From contig NZ_JNBA01000039.1 in NCBI RefSeq assembly GCF_000760295.1, positions 248,001 to 312,000 of the forward strand: a stretch of 64,000 nucleotides of DNA. Reading direction: 5' to 3'. This DNA comes from Prochlorococcus sp. MIT 0701 (GTDB lineage: Bacteria; Cyanobacteriota; Cyanobacteriia; PCC-6307; Cyanobiaceae). The notes beneath the pieces were generated by a model. It was not told the origin of the DNA, made no database searches, and saw only the letters and a program-made list of their open reading frames with translations. The position numbers and the translations under genes are program-made. Of the stretch, positions 45,996-56,318 are shown piece by piece; the first letter of the stretch is position 1; every line of letters starts with the position of its first letter.

Positions 45996-46973
45996 ATGCG
46001 ACGGCGTTCGCTGCTTATGGGGGTTCCGGCTGCCTTGGCAGCAACCTTGGCTTCGCCAAAGCTGGGTAGAACGTTGCCCCCAGCTTTTAATGCATCGAAA
46101 CCTTTGGCGGCGCCAGCACCACTTCGAGATGGTTCAAGGATTCGGGCGGTCAATACTGGTTGCTGGATCGATCCTCAAACAGACTTTTCTCTTTTAGTTG
46201 AGCGTTGCAAGCAGCAGGGGTGGCAGCTTGAATTACCTCCATCGTTGCATCGCCAATGGCAGTGGTTTTCTGGAACTGATGCCCAGCGCCGCGCTGAACT
46301 AGAGGCCGCCTGGAGTGATCCTCATGTTGATGGAATTGTCTACATAGGCTCTGGTTGGGGTAGCGCAAGGGTTTTGGAGGAAGGGTTCCATTTTCCACGA
46401 CGCTCCCTTTGGAGTCTCGGCTTCTCAGACTCCAGTTCTCTGCTATTAGCCCAGTGGGTTGTGGGATCTCGCGGCGCCATCCATGGATCGATTACTGGAT
46501 CTGACGAACAGTGGCAACGAACAGTTGATCTGTTGTCTTGTCAATCTGTAGCTCCGATATCAGGCATGGGGGTCAGTCCAGGCATTGCTGTAGGTCCTTT
46601 AGTGGTGACCAATCTCACCGTGGCTACGCATTTAATCGGAACACCCTGGTTCCCTGATTTGCGGGGTGCAGTATTGGTGCTCGAGGATGTAGGCGAGGCA
46701 CCCTATAGGGTTGATCGCATGCTCACGCAATGGCGCAGTGCAGGTCTGCTACGTGGTGTTGCGGCTGTGGCTACAGGCCGTTTCAGCTGGGAAGGGGAGC
46801 TTGCCCCTGGAGACTTCTCTATGATCGGCATCCTTGAGGAGCGTCTTTCTGCTCTTGGCGTGCCATTGGTGAGTGATCTTCCTGTTGGTCATGGCCAACC
46901 GAATCTTGCCTTGCCTCTTGGAGCAATAGCGCGCCTCGACGGACGCAATGGATCTCTGATGTTGCTGTCCTGA
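45996..46973 (+). CDS. LD-carboxypeptidase, peptidase family S66
   Basis: Serine carboxypeptidase (LdcA/MccF family) cleaving L,D-bonds in recycled muropeptides or related substrates. The 325 residues have a twin-arginine-like N-terminus (MRRRSLLMG, then an Ala-rich hydrophobic core), so it may be exported. The catalytic triad is visible: Ser about 143 in GFSDSSS, Glu about 230 in LEDVGEAPYRVDRML, and His about 299 in VGHGQPNLALPLG. It starts 6 bp after purQ, implying a shared transcript. Confidence 0.87.
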   Translation: MRRRSLLMGVPAALAATLASPKLGRTLPPAFNASKPLAAPAPLRDGSRIRAVNTGCWIDPQTDFSLLVERCKQQGWQLELPPSLHRQWQWFSGTDAQRRAELEAAWSDPHVDGIVYIGSGWGSARVLEEGFHFPRRSLWSLGFSDSSSLLLAQWVVGSRGAIHGSITGSDEQWQRTVDLLSCQSVAPISGMGVSPGIAVGPLVVTNLTVATHLIGTPWFPDLRGAVLVLEDVGEAPYRVDRMLTQWRSAGLLRGVAAVATGRFSWEGELAPGDFSMIGILEERLSALGVPLVSDLPVGHGQPNLALPLGAIARLDGRNGSLMLLS

Positions 46974-46984
46974 GCCCTATTGAT

Positions 46985-47008
46985 TAAAAGGGAGGCCTCA
47001 GCCCCCCT
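46985..47008 (-). terminator. Rho-independent terminator after fba
   Basis: On the minus strand an 8-pair stem AGGGGGGC/GCCTCCCT (one G-T pair) with a 4-nt loop runs into TTTT. It sits between the convergent peptidase and fba genes. Confidence 0.65.
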
Positions 47009-47029
47009 CAGCGATTCCTTCAGCCTGAA

Positions 47030-48103
47030 TCAGGCGGCAACAGCGGTTTTGGGATCGAGCTTCCCTTTTTCATAAAGGGCTGCGTAATAGTTGATATCAC
47101 GTTGCTTGATTTTACTGGCATTGCCAGCACACCAAAACTGCTGATAGCGATCAAGACAGACCTGCTTCATATATTTCCGCGCAGGCTTGTTGAAGTGGCG
47201 TGGATCGAAGTTGGCAGGATCAGCGACAGCTGCTTCACGCACAGCGGCGGTGAAAGCCAGACGATTATCTGTGTCGATATTGACCTTTCGCACGCCATTG
47301 CGGATCCCTTCTTGAATCTCTTCGACAGGAACGCCATAGGTCTCGGGAATGGCACCACCGTATTTATTGATCATCTGCAGCCATTCCTGGGGAACGGAGG
47401 AGGAACCGTGCATGACTAAATGAGTGTTAGGGATAGCCTTATGGATTTCTGCAATTCGACTAATCGCTAAGACTTCACCAGTGGGTTTGCGCGTGAATTT
47501 GTAGGCGCCGTGGCTGGTTCCAATCGCGATTGCTAAAGCGTCAACTTTGGTTTTGGCGACGAAGTCGGAGGCCTCAGCTGGGTCAGTGAGAAGTTGGCTG
47601 TGGTCGAGCTTGCCTTCAAATCCATGACCGTCTTCGGCTTCCCCCATACCTGTTTCCAAGGAGCCCAGGCAGCCCAATTCACCCTCTACGCTCACGCCGA
47701 TGGCATGGGCCACGCCTACGACTTCTTTTGTGACCGCAACGTTGTACTCATAGCTGGCAGGTGTCTTGGCGTCTGCCTCAAGAGAGCCATCCATCATCAC
47801 AGAGGTGAACCCATTCGCGGCAGCACCAAAGCATGTTGAGGGGCTATTCCCGTGGTCTTGATGCATCACAACCGGGATGTCTGGATAGGTCTCAACGGCG
47901 GCGATGATCAGATGTCGTAAGAAGATTTCACCTGCATAGCTTCGAGCACCGCGGGAGGCCTGCAGGATCACTGGGCTGTCAGTCTCGTCAGCCGCTTCCA
48001 TGATGGACTGCACCTGCTCGAGGTTGTTCACGTTGAATGCAGGGATGCCATAGCCGTTTTCTGCGGCATGGTCAAGCAGAAGCCTTAGCGGAACGAGGGC
48101 CAT
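47030..48103 (-). CDS. fba: Class II fructose-1,6-bisphosphate aldolase
   Basis: Zinc-dependent aldolase of the Calvin cycle and glycolysis, also condensing erythrose 4-phosphate with DHAP. The 357 residues match the cyanobacterial Calvin-type enzyme. Seen: [24 protein letters not shown], the zinc-ligand stretch VMHQDHG, SVMMDGS, HGSSSVP and NIDTDNR. ATG start. The 120-bp upstream gap would hold its promoter. Confidence 0.97.
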   Translation of the reverse strand: MALVPLRLLLDHAAENGYGIPAFNVNNLEQVQSIMEAADETDSPVILQASRGARSYAGEIFLRHLIIAAVETYPDIPVVMHQDHGNSPSTCFGAAANGFTSVMMDGSLEADAKTPASYEYNVAVTKEVVGVAHAIGVSVEGELGCLGSLETGMGEAEDGHGFEGKLDHSQLLTDPAEASDFVAKTKVDALAIAIGTSHGAYKFTRKPTGEVLAISRIAEIHKAIPNTHLVMHGSSSVPQEWLQMINKYGGAIPETYGVPVEEIQEGIRNGVRKVNIDTDNRLAFTAAVREAAVADPANFDPRHFNKPARKYMKQVCLDRYQQFWCAGNASKIKQRDINYYAALYEKGKLDPKTAVAA

Positions 48104-48223
48104 AGAGATCTCCGTAGTGTCAGTAGGGGCCAGTTCTCAAGCAAAGAGTCCTGGACCTGCGACCCCGGACTTTATAAGACGATGGTCAGAAATGTCACCC
48201 ACCCATATTTGCCTCAGTTGTTT

Positions 48224-49333
48224 TCAGATTGTCGATTGGATCGTCAACCGCTGGCCCAACATGGATGAATCCCTCAACTTGTCGCACACCTGTTGACTGG
48301 CCCATCCTTCCGCCAGCCCTGGCACCATCGGTTGACCACTGCGAATGCTCTCGGCCCACCAACCTTGAAGCCTCGCTACAGGGGCGATGCGACCATCAGT
48401 CCATGTGGTGGCGAAGGCTAAATCCAAATCAGCGCTGATGCTGCGTAGTGGCTCTCCGGCAGCAGCGACCCAGAGGCCAAAACCATGCACATAGTCTTTC
48501 TGGTTGTCACTGCCAAGCAAGAGGCTTCCGTTGCTGCCGTAGATCTCCAGCCAGCACCCTCTTCCCTGGAGGGCAATTGCCGTGAGACTCACCTGTGCAG
48601 GTATTTCAGGCCTCTCAATTCCGCCCAGCTTTAACTGGGCCAGAGTTACGTCTTCACTGCTCACCTCACAAGGTTTGCCAGTGCTTGGATCAGGCCTTGT
48701 CTGGATCGAGGTGGATAACAGTGCACTCACATGGCGCGTTGGTCCACACAACCAATGCAGCATGTCGATGGCATGAGTGCCTAGCGCCCCAATCACGCCG
48801 CCACCTGCCCCGGATTGGGAATACCAGTTCCATGGTCTTGAAGCATTGGCGCGACTGCTCATCAACCAGTCAAGTTTCACCAGCCATGGCGTTCCGACGA
48901 TCCCTTGATCAAGCAAACGCTTGGCTTGCATGAACAAAGGCACCGCACGGTATTCAAAGTCCACAGCCACGCTCAGTAAGTTCTTCATGGCAAGTCGTTG
49001 CAGTTCAGCGACTTGATCGGCATGCAACGCCACTGGTTTCTCCAACAGCAAATGTTTTCCTGCTTTTAGAGCTTCGAGGGCCAATTCAAAACGCGGGCCT
49101 GGGGGTGTTGCCAATATCACGGCCTCGACCTTTGGATCAGCCAATAAGGCTGACCAGTCGCTGTGGCCGATAAGTTCATGCTCCTTGCAGGCTATTTCTA
49201 GTCGCTCTCTGCGTGGATGCCATAGAGCAACAGGCTGTAGGTCTGGGTTCGCTTTTAATGCCGGAAGATGAACGCTTTCACCGAAGCCAAGGCCGGCAAT
49301 AGCAACACCAATTGGAGGGCTGATTGGATTCAT
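48224..49333 (-). CDS. Gfo/Idh/MocA family oxidoreductase
   Basis: NAD(P)-dependent sugar or cyclitol oxidoreductase of the Gfo/Idh/MocA type. The 369 residues start with a Rossmann segment GVAIAGLGFGESVH, followed by the family's LLEKPVALH (catalytic Lys region) and GALGTHAIDMLHWLCG with the conserved Asp-His. Substrate unknown. ATG start, 9 bp after the next gene's stop on the same strand. Confidence 0.9.
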   Translation of the reverse strand: MNPISPPIGVAIAGLGFGESVHLPALKANPDLQPVALWHPRRERLEIACKEHELIGHSDWSALLADPKVEAVILATPPGPRFELALEALKAGKHLLLEKPVALHADQVAELQRLAMKNLLSVAVDFEYRAVPLFMQAKRLLDQGIVGTPWLVKLDWLMSSRANASRPWNWYSQSGAGGGVIGALGTHAIDMLHWLCGPTRHVSALLSTSIQTRPDPSTGKPCEVSSEDVTLAQLKLGGIERPEIPAQVSLTAIALQGRGCWLEIYGSNGSLLLGSDNQKDYVHGFGLWVAAAGEPLRSISADLDLAFATTWTDGRIAPVARLQGWWAESIRSGQPMVPGLAEGWASQQVCDKLRDSSMLGQRLTIQSTI

Positions 49334-49342
49334 GCTTGATAT

Positions 49343-49759
49343 TTACGTCACCTCTGCAGTGCAAACATCATCGATGACTGCATCGATGAGGGCATCGCCA
49401 TCAGAGGGTTTCCATTGTGCGCGGAAACGATGCAAACCATTCACCGAGGTGTCCCTGAAGAGCTTTTGATCGCAGTCCACATGCATCAAATAAAGGCTGC
49501 CATTTTGCTGCTTCTCGCCTTCTCTGACAGCTGGATAGAAGCGACTCAGCACGCTGAGATTGCCATCCTTGTCATAGTGAAGGCTGCCTATATCCCACCA
49601 TTGCTGCCCATCCTCAGTGGCGGGGACTTCCTTCCATTCCACTGGCCCAGCGCTTGCTATTCCTGCTTCAAGAAAGCCACAAGGAATAAAAAGGGTGAGC
49701 AGTAGGAGCATTACACCCTGACCCAGCCAGCGGCTAAATCTAAGTAGACATGTGCTCAT
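49343..49759 (-). CDS. Secreted hypothetical protein
   Basis: A 138-residue protein with a signal peptide (hydrophobic about residues 13-32). The mature part has [28 protein letters not shown] and a Cys pair (VDCDQK and DVCTAEV), similar in layout to small surface-adhesin-like extracytoplasmic domains. It overlaps the accD stop by 4 bp, so it is coupled to accD, although nothing links it functionally to fatty acid synthesis. Family uncertain. Confidence 0.72.
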   Translation of the reverse strand: MSTCLLRFSRWLGQGVMLLLLTLFIPCGFLEAGIASAGPVEWKEVPATEDGQQWWDIGSLHYDKDGNLSVLSRFYPAVREGEKQQNGSLYLMHVDCDQKLFRDTSVNGLHRFRAQWKPSDGDALIDAVIDDVCTAEVT

Positions 49760-50637
49760 CTGCCTGCAGCCTTCTTCGCTTTGCAGCCATGCAGGCGTAA
49801 GAGTGAGGCAAGCGTTTTGCGTAGTTGCGTGCGAGGCACGATCGTGTCTACGAAGCCATGCTCTTGCAGGTATTCGGCGGTCTGGAAATTATCTGGCAAC
49901 TTTTCACGTAAGGTCTGCTCAATGACCCGGCGTCCAGCGAAGCCAATCAGGGCCTTAGGTTCCGCCAGAATCAGATCGCCGAGCATGGCGAAACTGGCAG
50001 TCACACCACCGGTAGTTGGGTGAGTGAGCAGTGGCATGTAGAGCAGTTCAGCCTCTCGATGCCGCTCAAGAGCACCGGATATTTTGGCCATTTGCATCAA
50101 GCTGAGCATTCCTTCTTGCATTCGGGCTCCGCCTGAGGCGCAAATGATCAATAGGGGCAGGCGTTGGGCTGTGGCCCGCTCCACCAGCCGGGTGATCTTT
50201 TCGCCCACGACTGATCCCATAGAACCGCCCATGAAGCGGAAATCCATCACCGCCATTGCCATAGGCATGTTTTCAATTTGGCAAAGGCCTGTTACTACCC
50301 CGTCCTTCATGCCCGTTGAAGCCTGGCTTTCTCTCAGTCGATCGGCATAGGTACGGCGATCTTTGAATCCGAGTGGATCTGTAGGGCTGAGGTTTCGATC
50401 CAGTGGTTTAAAACTTCCTTGATCAGCGATCAGGGCGATCCGTTCTTCGCTGTTGATGCGGTGGTGGTGGCCGCAACTATTGCAAACACTGGCATTAGCT
50501 TGAAGATCCTTGCGGTAAACAACCTGACTGCATTCGGGGCACTTGCCCCAAAGCCCATCGCTTTCTTCAGTTTCCTGGCTCACCTTGCCAACGAACTGAC
50601 CCTTGCGACGATCAGCAAACCAGTCGAATAAACTCAT
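49756..50637 (-). CDS. accD: Acetyl-CoA carboxylase carboxyltransferase subunit beta
   Basis: Beta subunit of the carboxyltransferase half of acetyl-CoA carboxylase, first step of fatty acid synthesis. The 293 residues include the N-terminal zinc finger (CPECSQ and CNSCGHHHR, four Cys at about 34-56), [21 protein letters not shown] and SGGARMQEG. Typical length. ATG start; it overlaps the secreted-protein gene. Confidence 0.96.
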   Translation of the reverse strand: MSLFDWFADRRKGQFVGKVSQETEESDGLWGKCPECSQVVYRKDLQANASVCNSCGHHHRINSEERIALIADQGSFKPLDRNLSPTDPLGFKDRRTYADRLRESQASTGMKDGVVTGLCQIENMPMAMAVMDFRFMGGSMGSVVGEKITRLVERATAQRLPLLIICASGGARMQEGMLSLMQMAKISGALERHREAELLYMPLLTHPTTGGVTASFAMLGDLILAEPKALIGFAGRRVIEQTLREKLPDNFQTAEYLQEHGFVDTIVPRTQLRKTLASLLRLHGCKAKKAAGR

Positions 50638-50823
50638 CCTTTAACTCAGTGTGAGGACGGGTGACTTCTCAACTGGCACAAGGCTTCTCGGGTAGAGATA
50701 AGGATGGACCAAGTATCCATGCTTATGTCTAATACCGCAAATTAAGAAGTGGTGAATCATCCAAATCTAAAGCGCGTTTCACGCACTGACAGTTGGCATT
50801 TTTTTCTAGCAGCATTTGGTCCA

Positions 50824-51636
50824 TTAAAGACCCATTAGGTTTGCCCAATGTTGCCACCACCATTCTGATCCACAAAGCCATACACCCCAGACTCCAAAAG
50901 CAATGAAAGGTCCGAAGGGGAATGGCTGGCGAGGTTTTAGCTGACCAGTAAGCCGACCGATGAGACCAACCGTTGCACCGCTGATGATGGCCAGGGTCAT
51001 GGCCATTGCTACGCCATTCAGTCCTAACCATGCTCCAGCCAAGGCCGCCAATTTGGCATCACCAAGACCAAGGGCTGGCTGACCAATAAGCTCCTTGGCA
51101 AGGAAGCTAAGCGCTTCCATAGCAATTAATGCTGCTGTTGCGGCTAGTAAATGATCGAGCAGCAGGGCTGATCCCTTACCCCAGCCGAGTAACACTGCCG
51201 CTGTCGCTGTAAAAGCCAGCCCTAACAAAAGACCAGCCCGACAGAGTGGTTCTGGCAACCACATGTGATCGAGATCGATGAGGACCAGTGGCAACAGCAC
51301 ACTGACAAGCACCACTCCAGCAAAGAGATTGAACAAGGAAGGCAACTCACCCATGCTGGTTGGCGCTGCTATAGCGGCTGATAGCCAAAGCCCGGCGCTG
51401 AGACTTTCCACAGCTGGATAACGCACTGGAATGAAGGCTCTGCAATCACGACAGCGACCGCCCAGTTGAAGCCATGCCACCACAGGCAAATTGTCGTGCC
51501 AACGCACACCACATCCGCAACGTGGGCAATGACTACCAGGCCAAATCAATGATTCCTTTCGGGGAAGCCGCCAGGCCATCACATTGATGAAGCTGCCCAT
51601 ACAAGCTCCGATGATCGCTAGATAGATCCAGAGCAT
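50824..51636 (-). CDS. pilD: Prepilin peptidase PilD (family A24)
   Basis: Membrane aspartyl peptidase and methylase that processes type IV prepilins and pseudopilins. The 270 residues begin with a membrane segment and GSFINVMAWRLP, then a four-cysteine cytoplasmic loop (CPRCGCG and CRDC, about 38-66), and the catalytic Asp motifs in LIDLDHMWLPEP and GLGDAKLAALAG. About eight spans. Its ATG overlaps by 1 bp the stop of an upstream interrupted gene (TAATG). It implies type IV pili or a competence system encoded elsewhere. Confidence 0.9.
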   Translation of the reverse strand: MLWIYLAIIGACMGSFINVMAWRLPRKESLIWPGSHCPRCGCGVRWHDNLPVVAWLQLGGRCRDCRAFIPVRYPAVESLSAGLWLSAAIAAPTSMGELPSLFNLFAGVVLVSVLLPLVLIDLDHMWLPEPLCRAGLLLGLAFTATAAVLLGWGKGSALLLDHLLAATAALIAMEALSFLAKELIGQPALGLGDAKLAALAGAWLGLNGVAMAMTLAIISGATVGLIGRLTGQLKPRQPFPFGPFIAFGVWGVWLCGSEWWWQHWANLMGL

Positions 51637-51989
51637 TAGCTGCGCCTAGGCATAGCGATGTTTCTTGCACGGGTTTGGCGGGAGCGCATAGGAAGGGTGC
51701 GCAGGAGCTCTAGCTTGAGAAACTTTTCTTTTGGAAGCAGAACGGGAAGATCAAAGACAACGCGTCCTTTCCCATTGTTTTCATTCAGAACAACACCACT
51801 GGGTTCCGTGCCAGTGATGGTGTTGGAGAGATAGTTGAAATAAATTTGTCGTGCTTTCTCAATCAGTTGGCCGCTGTTGATCCGATCCCAGCGTGCTGCC
51901 TCGGTTGATCGGGAAGCGGCTGTTGCAATTACAAATGAGAGGTTAGAAATAGAAATAGGATTAACTGATTACTCAGATAATCCCATCAT
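51636..51989 (-). pseudogene. Gene upstream of pilD, interrupted by an early stop
   Basis: An ATG (51989) opens MMGLSE, then TAA at codon 7 (51971-51969), and the same frame continues without a start codon through SNLSFVIATAASRSTEAARWDR, QLIEKARQIYF and GRVVFDLPVLLP to TAA 51638-51636. The stop overlaps the pilD ATG, as in an operon. One base change (TAA from CAA) would restore a 117-residue protein. The sequence looks coding, with pilin-like polarity (hydrophobic start, then polar), but lacks a prepilin GFTLxE cleavage site. No family assigned. Confidence 0.45.
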
Positions 51990-52021
51990 AGTTGTTTATT
52001 GAGGCAACTAAATTATTTTGT

Positions 52022-52924
52022 TTAGGAGAGGTTATGTTTGTCTTCAATCAAGCGATGAATGATCGGGGTCAGAATTAATTCCATTGCAAAACCCATCTTG
52101 CCTCCGTTCACCACGATGCTTGTCGGACTCGACATAAACGAGTCATTAATCATGTTGAGCAGATCTCCGAAGTCGATGCCCCATTTTTCGCGAGCACCTT
52201 TACGGAAGTGAATGATCACAAAGCTTTCATCCGGCGTAGGGATGTTCCTACAAATGAATGGGTTGGAGGTGTCCACAGTGGGCACTCTCTGGAAGTTGAT
52301 GTCTGTGCGGCTGAATTGTGGACAGATGTGGTTGATGTAATCAGGCATGCGGCGCAGGATTGTATCCACAATTGCTTCTGCGGAATAGCCTCGCTCGGCA
52401 TTGTCGCGGTGGATTTTTTGTATCCACTCAAGGTTGGTGATTGGTACCACGCCAACCAGTAGGTCGGCGCAGGCTGCTACGTCGTAGCCATCACCAACGA
52501 CACCACCATGCAGACCTTCATAGAAGAGGACATCAGTCTTGGTTGGAATTTCCTCCCAAGGGGTGAACTGACCGGGATCAAGTTTCGTGCCTAGGCGGCT
52601 GTTGTGTTCTGCTGCCTCTTCAGTGCTATGCAAGTAATAACGCTTCTTGCCACCCCCTGTTTCACCGTAGGTGCGGAAGAGCTCTTCGAGCTTGTCGAAT
52701 AAGTTCGCTTCTGGGCCAAAGTGGGAGAAATTTTCACCCTTGGCCAAGGCATCAGCCATGGCTTCCTTCATGGCCATCCGCTCGAAGCGGTGGTAGCTAT
52801 CGCCCTCGACAACAGCAGGCGTGATTTTTTCGCGGGAAAAAATGTGCTCGAAGGCCCGCTTTACGGTGCTGGTTCCGGCTCCGGAGGACCCTGTAACGGC
52901 GACAACCGGGTGACGCTTCGACAT
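52022..52924 (-). CDS. prk: Phosphoribulokinase, class I (proteobacterial type)
   Basis: Phosphorylates ribulose 5-phosphate to make the RuBisCO substrate. The 300 residues start with P-loop TGSSGAGTST (11-20), VVEGDSYHRF, then FYEGLHGGVV, VVPITNLEWIQKIHRD, RRMPDYI and FQRVPTVDTSNPF, which match class I (octameric, proteobacterial) enzymes rather than the longer class II plant and freshwater cyanobacterial form. This agrees with the proteobacterial type Calvin-cycle genes of alpha-cyanobacteria. ATG start. Confidence 0.94.
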   Translation of the reverse strand: MSKRHPVVAVTGSSGAGTSTVKRAFEHIFSREKITPAVVEGDSYHRFERMAMKEAMADALAKGENFSHFGPEANLFDKLEELFRTYGETGGGKKRYYLHSTEEAAEHNSRLGTKLDPGQFTPWEEIPTKTDVLFYEGLHGGVVGDGYDVAACADLLVGVVPITNLEWIQKIHRDNAERGYSAEAIVDTILRRMPDYINHICPQFSRTDINFQRVPTVDTSNPFICRNIPTPDESFVIIHFRKGAREKWGIDFGDLLNMINDSFMSSPTSIVVNGGKMGFAMELILTPIIHRLIEDKHNLS

Positions 52925-53021
52925 CGACGCAGGCAGGACAGGCCTAGAGATTTTGGCAGGTCATGCGGCAAACAGATCAATTTGGCAACATCAGCATTTG
53001 CTCATCAGGGTTTTAAATCCT

Positions 53022-54095
53022 TTAAAGCGCTTGCAGCAATTGCTCACCCATGCCTGCACAGCCCAGTTGAGTACAGCCCTCACTCATTAAGTCACCTGTA
53101 CGGAAACCTGCCGCGAGAACACGCTCTACTGATCGTTCAAGAGCAGTGGCGGCATCGTTTTCCTTTAAGCCAATTCTCAGCATCATTGCTGCGCAAAGCA
53201 CCATTGCCATTGGATTGGCCAGGTCTTGTCCTGCAATATCGGGTGCGGAACCATGCACCGGTTCGAACAGTCCTGGTCCTTCGCTGCCGAGCGAAGCTGA
53301 AGGCAGCATGCCAATCGAGCCTGTAAGCATGGCTGCTTCGTCACTAAGGATGTCTCCGAACAGGTTGCCGGTGAGCAGCACGTCAAATTGCCTGGGGTTG
53401 CGCACCAATTGCATCGCGGCATTGTCCACATACATGTGGCTGAGCTCTACATCTCCATAGTTGGCAGCCAAAGCATCGACACGATCACGCCACAGTTGAC
53501 TGACATCAAGCACGTTTGCCTTATCTACCGAACAAAGCTTTCCGCTGCGATCGCGGGCGAGCTCGAAAGCGACCTTGGCGATTCGGTCCACCTCTGTTCT
53601 GGAGTAGGTCATTGTGTTGAAAGCGCGCTCATCCCCATCGGCCTCAATCCGCCCTTTCGGTTGGCCGAAATAAATCCCGCCTGTGAGCTCCCGCACCACC
53701 ATTAGATCAACTCCTTTGATCACCTTTGCTTTCAGGCTGCTGGCATCGATCAAGGCCGGCAGGATCGTCACCGGCCTGAGGTTCGCAAATAGTTTCAGTC
53801 CTGCACGAAGGCGTAGCAAGCCTGTTTCCGGCCGTTGCTCCCTGGGCAGCGCATCAAAACGAGGGCTACCAATAGCTGCAAGGAGCACCGCATCACTGGC
53901 TCGACATGCCTCAAGGGTGCTGGCGGGCAACGGCGATCCGCTTGCGTCTATGGCAACACCACCTATGGGGTGTTGCTCGAAATTCAGCTTGAAACCGTGT
54001 TGTTCGCCTGCTGCATCAAGTAACAACTTTGCTACAGCAGTGATTTCAGGACCGATACCATCACCAGGCAGCAGAACGATGCGGTGCTGGCGCAT
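53022..54095 (-). CDS. leuB: 3-isopropylmalate dehydrogenase
   Basis: NAD-dependent oxidative decarboxylase of leucine synthesis. The 357 residues are the normal length. Seen: [22 protein letters not shown], the [14 protein letters not shown] region, the metal-binding [18 protein letters not shown] and [16 protein letters not shown] start; lpxD lies just upstream on the same strand with a 37-bp gap. Confidence 0.97.
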   Translation of the reverse strand: MRQHRIVLLPGDGIGPEITAVAKLLLDAAGEQHGFKLNFEQHPIGGVAIDASGSPLPASTLEACRASDAVLLAAIGSPRFDALPREQRPETGLLRLRAGLKLFANLRPVTILPALIDASSLKAKVIKGVDLMVVRELTGGIYFGQPKGRIEADGDERAFNTMTYSRTEVDRIAKVAFELARDRSGKLCSVDKANVLDVSQLWRDRVDALAANYGDVELSHMYVDNAAMQLVRNPRQFDVLLTGNLFGDILSDEAAMLTGSIGMLPSASLGSEGPGLFEPVHGSAPDIAGQDLANPMAMVLCAAMMLRIGLKENDAATALERSVERVLAAGFRTGDLMSEGCTQLGCAGMGEQLLQAL

Positions 54096-54132
54096 GTGGG
54101 GTACTCCAAAATGGCTTTTGCCTTCTGTGAGG

Positions 54133-55176
54133 TTACCGAGGGATATCTCTTGTCAGCTTCTTCAACGTTTTGGCCATCTCCGGTAATTTGCTGAAGGTGG
54201 CGGAACAGCGCAACCAGAGGCGATTTGGAATCGCGGGATAGCCGCTTACGACTTCCCCCGCTTCAACTTCGCCATGAATACCGCTCTTCGAGCTAGCGAT
54301 GGCACGATCTCCGATTACAGCGCGATTAGCGACCCCAACCTGACCGGCAAGGATCACACCATCACCCAAGCGAGCACCGCCGGCAATCCCCACCTGTGAG
54401 GCAAGGGCACATCCTTTGCCCGTAACTACCCCGTGGCCGATTTGGACGAGGTTGTCAATTTTGGTGCCAGCACCGATGCGAGTCTCACCCACCGATGGGC
54501 GATCGATGGTCGACCCGCAGCCCACTTCTACACCGTCTTCAAGAACCACCAAACCGGTTTGGGGCATCTTTCGCCATCCATTAGCGGTGGGCACGAAGCC
54601 GAAACCTTCTGATCCCACAACGGCATTGGAGTGCACAACGCAGTTCAGACCGAGCCTGGAACCGGGCTGAAGAACGGCATTGGCGTGAAGTTCATTAGCT
54701 TCCCCCACCACCACATCTTCGTAAATCACTACGCCTGGATGGACCACGCTATAGGCACCAATTCGGCTGCCATCTCCGATGACGACGTGCGCTCCGATTG
54801 AGATCCCTTGGCCAAGATGAACTTGATCTCCAATCACGGCTGTGGGGTGAACACCTGCCTTGGGCCGCGGGCGTGGATGCAATTGTTCCAAGGCTTCAGC
54901 GAATGCCAGGCGTGGATCTCGCAACACCGCAAAGGCCAGCCCTCTTTGTTCAGCAATGACACGTAGATCATCCTGAGGTGGAATCAATATGGCGCCAACC
55001 TTGCTGTGGCTCAGCTCTGTGGTTAGTGCATTGCCCTGTTCCAGAAAACTGAGTTGATTGGCCTTTGCTTGCTCGAGAGATGCGCCGCTAAGGAGTTCAG
55101 GATCTTCCGCTAACTGGTGGTCCTGCAGCCCAGCGCTTCCTTGTTGGAGGGAGGCGATTAACTGGCTGAAGCGCAT
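54133..55176 (-). CDS. lpxD: UDP-3-O-acylglucosamine N-acyltransferase
   Basis: Lipid A synthesis enzyme adding the N-linked acyl chain. The 347 residues have an N-terminal UDP-binding domain and a left-handed beta-helix of hexapeptide repeats from about 100 to 320 (for example [20 protein letters not shown]). The catalytic His region is in [15 protein letters not shown]. It fits with the LPS-export genes near 4-6 kb. ATG start. Confidence 0.93.
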   Translation of the reverse strand: MRFSQLIASLQQGSAGLQDHQLAEDPELLSGASLEQAKANQLSFLEQGNALTTELSHSKVGAILIPPQDDLRVIAEQRGLAFAVLRDPRLAFAEALEQLHPRPRPKAGVHPTAVIGDQVHLGQGISIGAHVVIGDGSRIGAYSVVHPGVVIYEDVVVGEANELHANAVLQPGSRLGLNCVVHSNAVVGSEGFGFVPTANGWRKMPQTGLVVLEDGVEVGCGSTIDRPSVGETRIGAGTKIDNLVQIGHGVVTGKGCALASQVGIAGGARLGDGVILAGQVGVANRAVIGDRAIASSKSGIHGEVEAGEVVSGYPAIPNRLWLRCSATFSKLPEMAKTLKKLTRDIPR

Positions 55177-55232
55177 GTCAAATCACTTTTCGGCGGATCG
55201 TAGGCGTGATGTGTTGTTGATGTTCGCTCAAA

Positions 55233-56318
55233 TCACGCGTTGCGGAGAACTAACACGTCCCTATGCACCACGACCGGTGAACGATTCGTGTTCATTTGGG
55301 TCTTAATGGCCTCAAGCAGTTCTTTGCTACTAAAGGAACACAAGCCTCGAGCGAGCTCGTTACCTTCGGGATTGATCAGTCTTACCGGCTGGTTGGCTTC
55401 AAAGTTTCCGTCCACCTCTTTAACCCCCACCAACAGTAGGGAAGCGCCACGATGTTGAAGGGCATCGCAAGCGCCTTCATCCAGCTGAAGGGTTCCTAAG
55501 GGCTTCAGGGCATGGGCCAGCCAGCTCTTGCGATTGCCGAGAGGTTGAGGATGAGGATGAAACACCGTGCCGCTCCGTCTTCCTTGCAGCAACCCATCAA
55601 GCACTTGAGGATCGCGGCCATCAGCAAGAAGAACGGTGATGCCACTTGCGGTAGCGATGCGAGCTGCTGCAAGTTTTGTGGCCATGCCCCCAGTGCCCCA
55701 GGGCCCTCCCTCCCCTGCTGCGACTTCCAGGGCAGTCAGTTCATGGGGATGGTAAACATCTGAAATCGGTTCGGCAGAGGCATTAATGCGGGGGTCTGAG
55801 GAATAAAGACGATCCACGTCGGTGAGCATGATCAGCTGATCAGCCTCCACTGCGGTTGCAACGAGAGCTGAAAGGGTGTCGTTGTCGCCGTAACGCAATT
55901 CTTCCGGAGAAAGGGCGTCGTTCTCATTCACCACCGGCAGCACGCCCCAGTCGAGCAGTTGCTTCAAGGTGCTTGAGGCATTGCGGTAACGGTGCCTCGA
56001 GCCAAGATCGGAGCGGGTGAGCAATACCTGAGCCACGGTGTAGCCCCTTCGGCTCATGGCAGCCTCATAGAGAGCCATGAGTTGTCCTTGACCGATAGCC
56101 GCCGTCGCTTGGAGAGCCACCTCATCGACCGGCCGTTGGCTTAGCCCTAGACGATTGCAACCCAGGCCTACGGCGCCACTTGTTACGAGGACAACATGAT
56201 CCCCCCGCTTGAGGCTTGCTGAAAGGCAGGCGCTGTAGCTCTCAATCACTTCGGCGGTGGATTGCTTCTCATTGCCTCTCAGCAGGCTGGTTCCCACCTT
56301 CACCACCCACAGACTCAT
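55233..56318 (-). CDS. proB: Glutamate 5-kinase
   Basis: First enzyme of proline synthesis, making glutamyl 5-phosphate. I chose ATG 56318 ([15 protein letters not shown]), which overlaps the YqeG gene stop as ATGA; the frame opens seven codons earlier. The 361 residues contain [24 protein letters not shown] and [12 protein letters not shown] of the AAK kinase fold, and a C-terminal PUA domain (about 270-350). Proline is also a compatible solute, so it may work beside the betaine system, though that is inference. Confidence 0.95.
   Translation of the reverse strand: MSLWVVKVGTSLLRGNEKQSTAEVIESYSACLSASLKRGDHVVLVTSGAVGLGCNRLGLSQRPVDEVALQATAAIGQGQLMALYEAAMSRRGYTVAQVLLTRSDLGSRHRYRNASSTLKQLLDWGVLPVVNENDALSPEELRYGDNDTLSALVATAVEADQLIMLTDVDRLYSSDPRINASAEPISDVYHPHELTALEVAAGEGGPWGTGGMATKLAAARIATASGITVLLADGRDPQVLDGLLQGRRSGTVFHPHPQPLGNRKSWLAHALKPLGTLQLDEGACDALQHRGASLLLVGVKEVDGNFEANQPVRLINPEGNELARGLCSFSSKELLEAIKTQMNTNRSPVVVHRDVLVLRNA

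Noticed and set aside
53683-54186. 167-residue plus-strand ORF opposite leuB and lpxD
   Set aside because: Antisense to two genes with clear family motifs; Ser/Arg/Pro-rich composition typical of a shadow frame.
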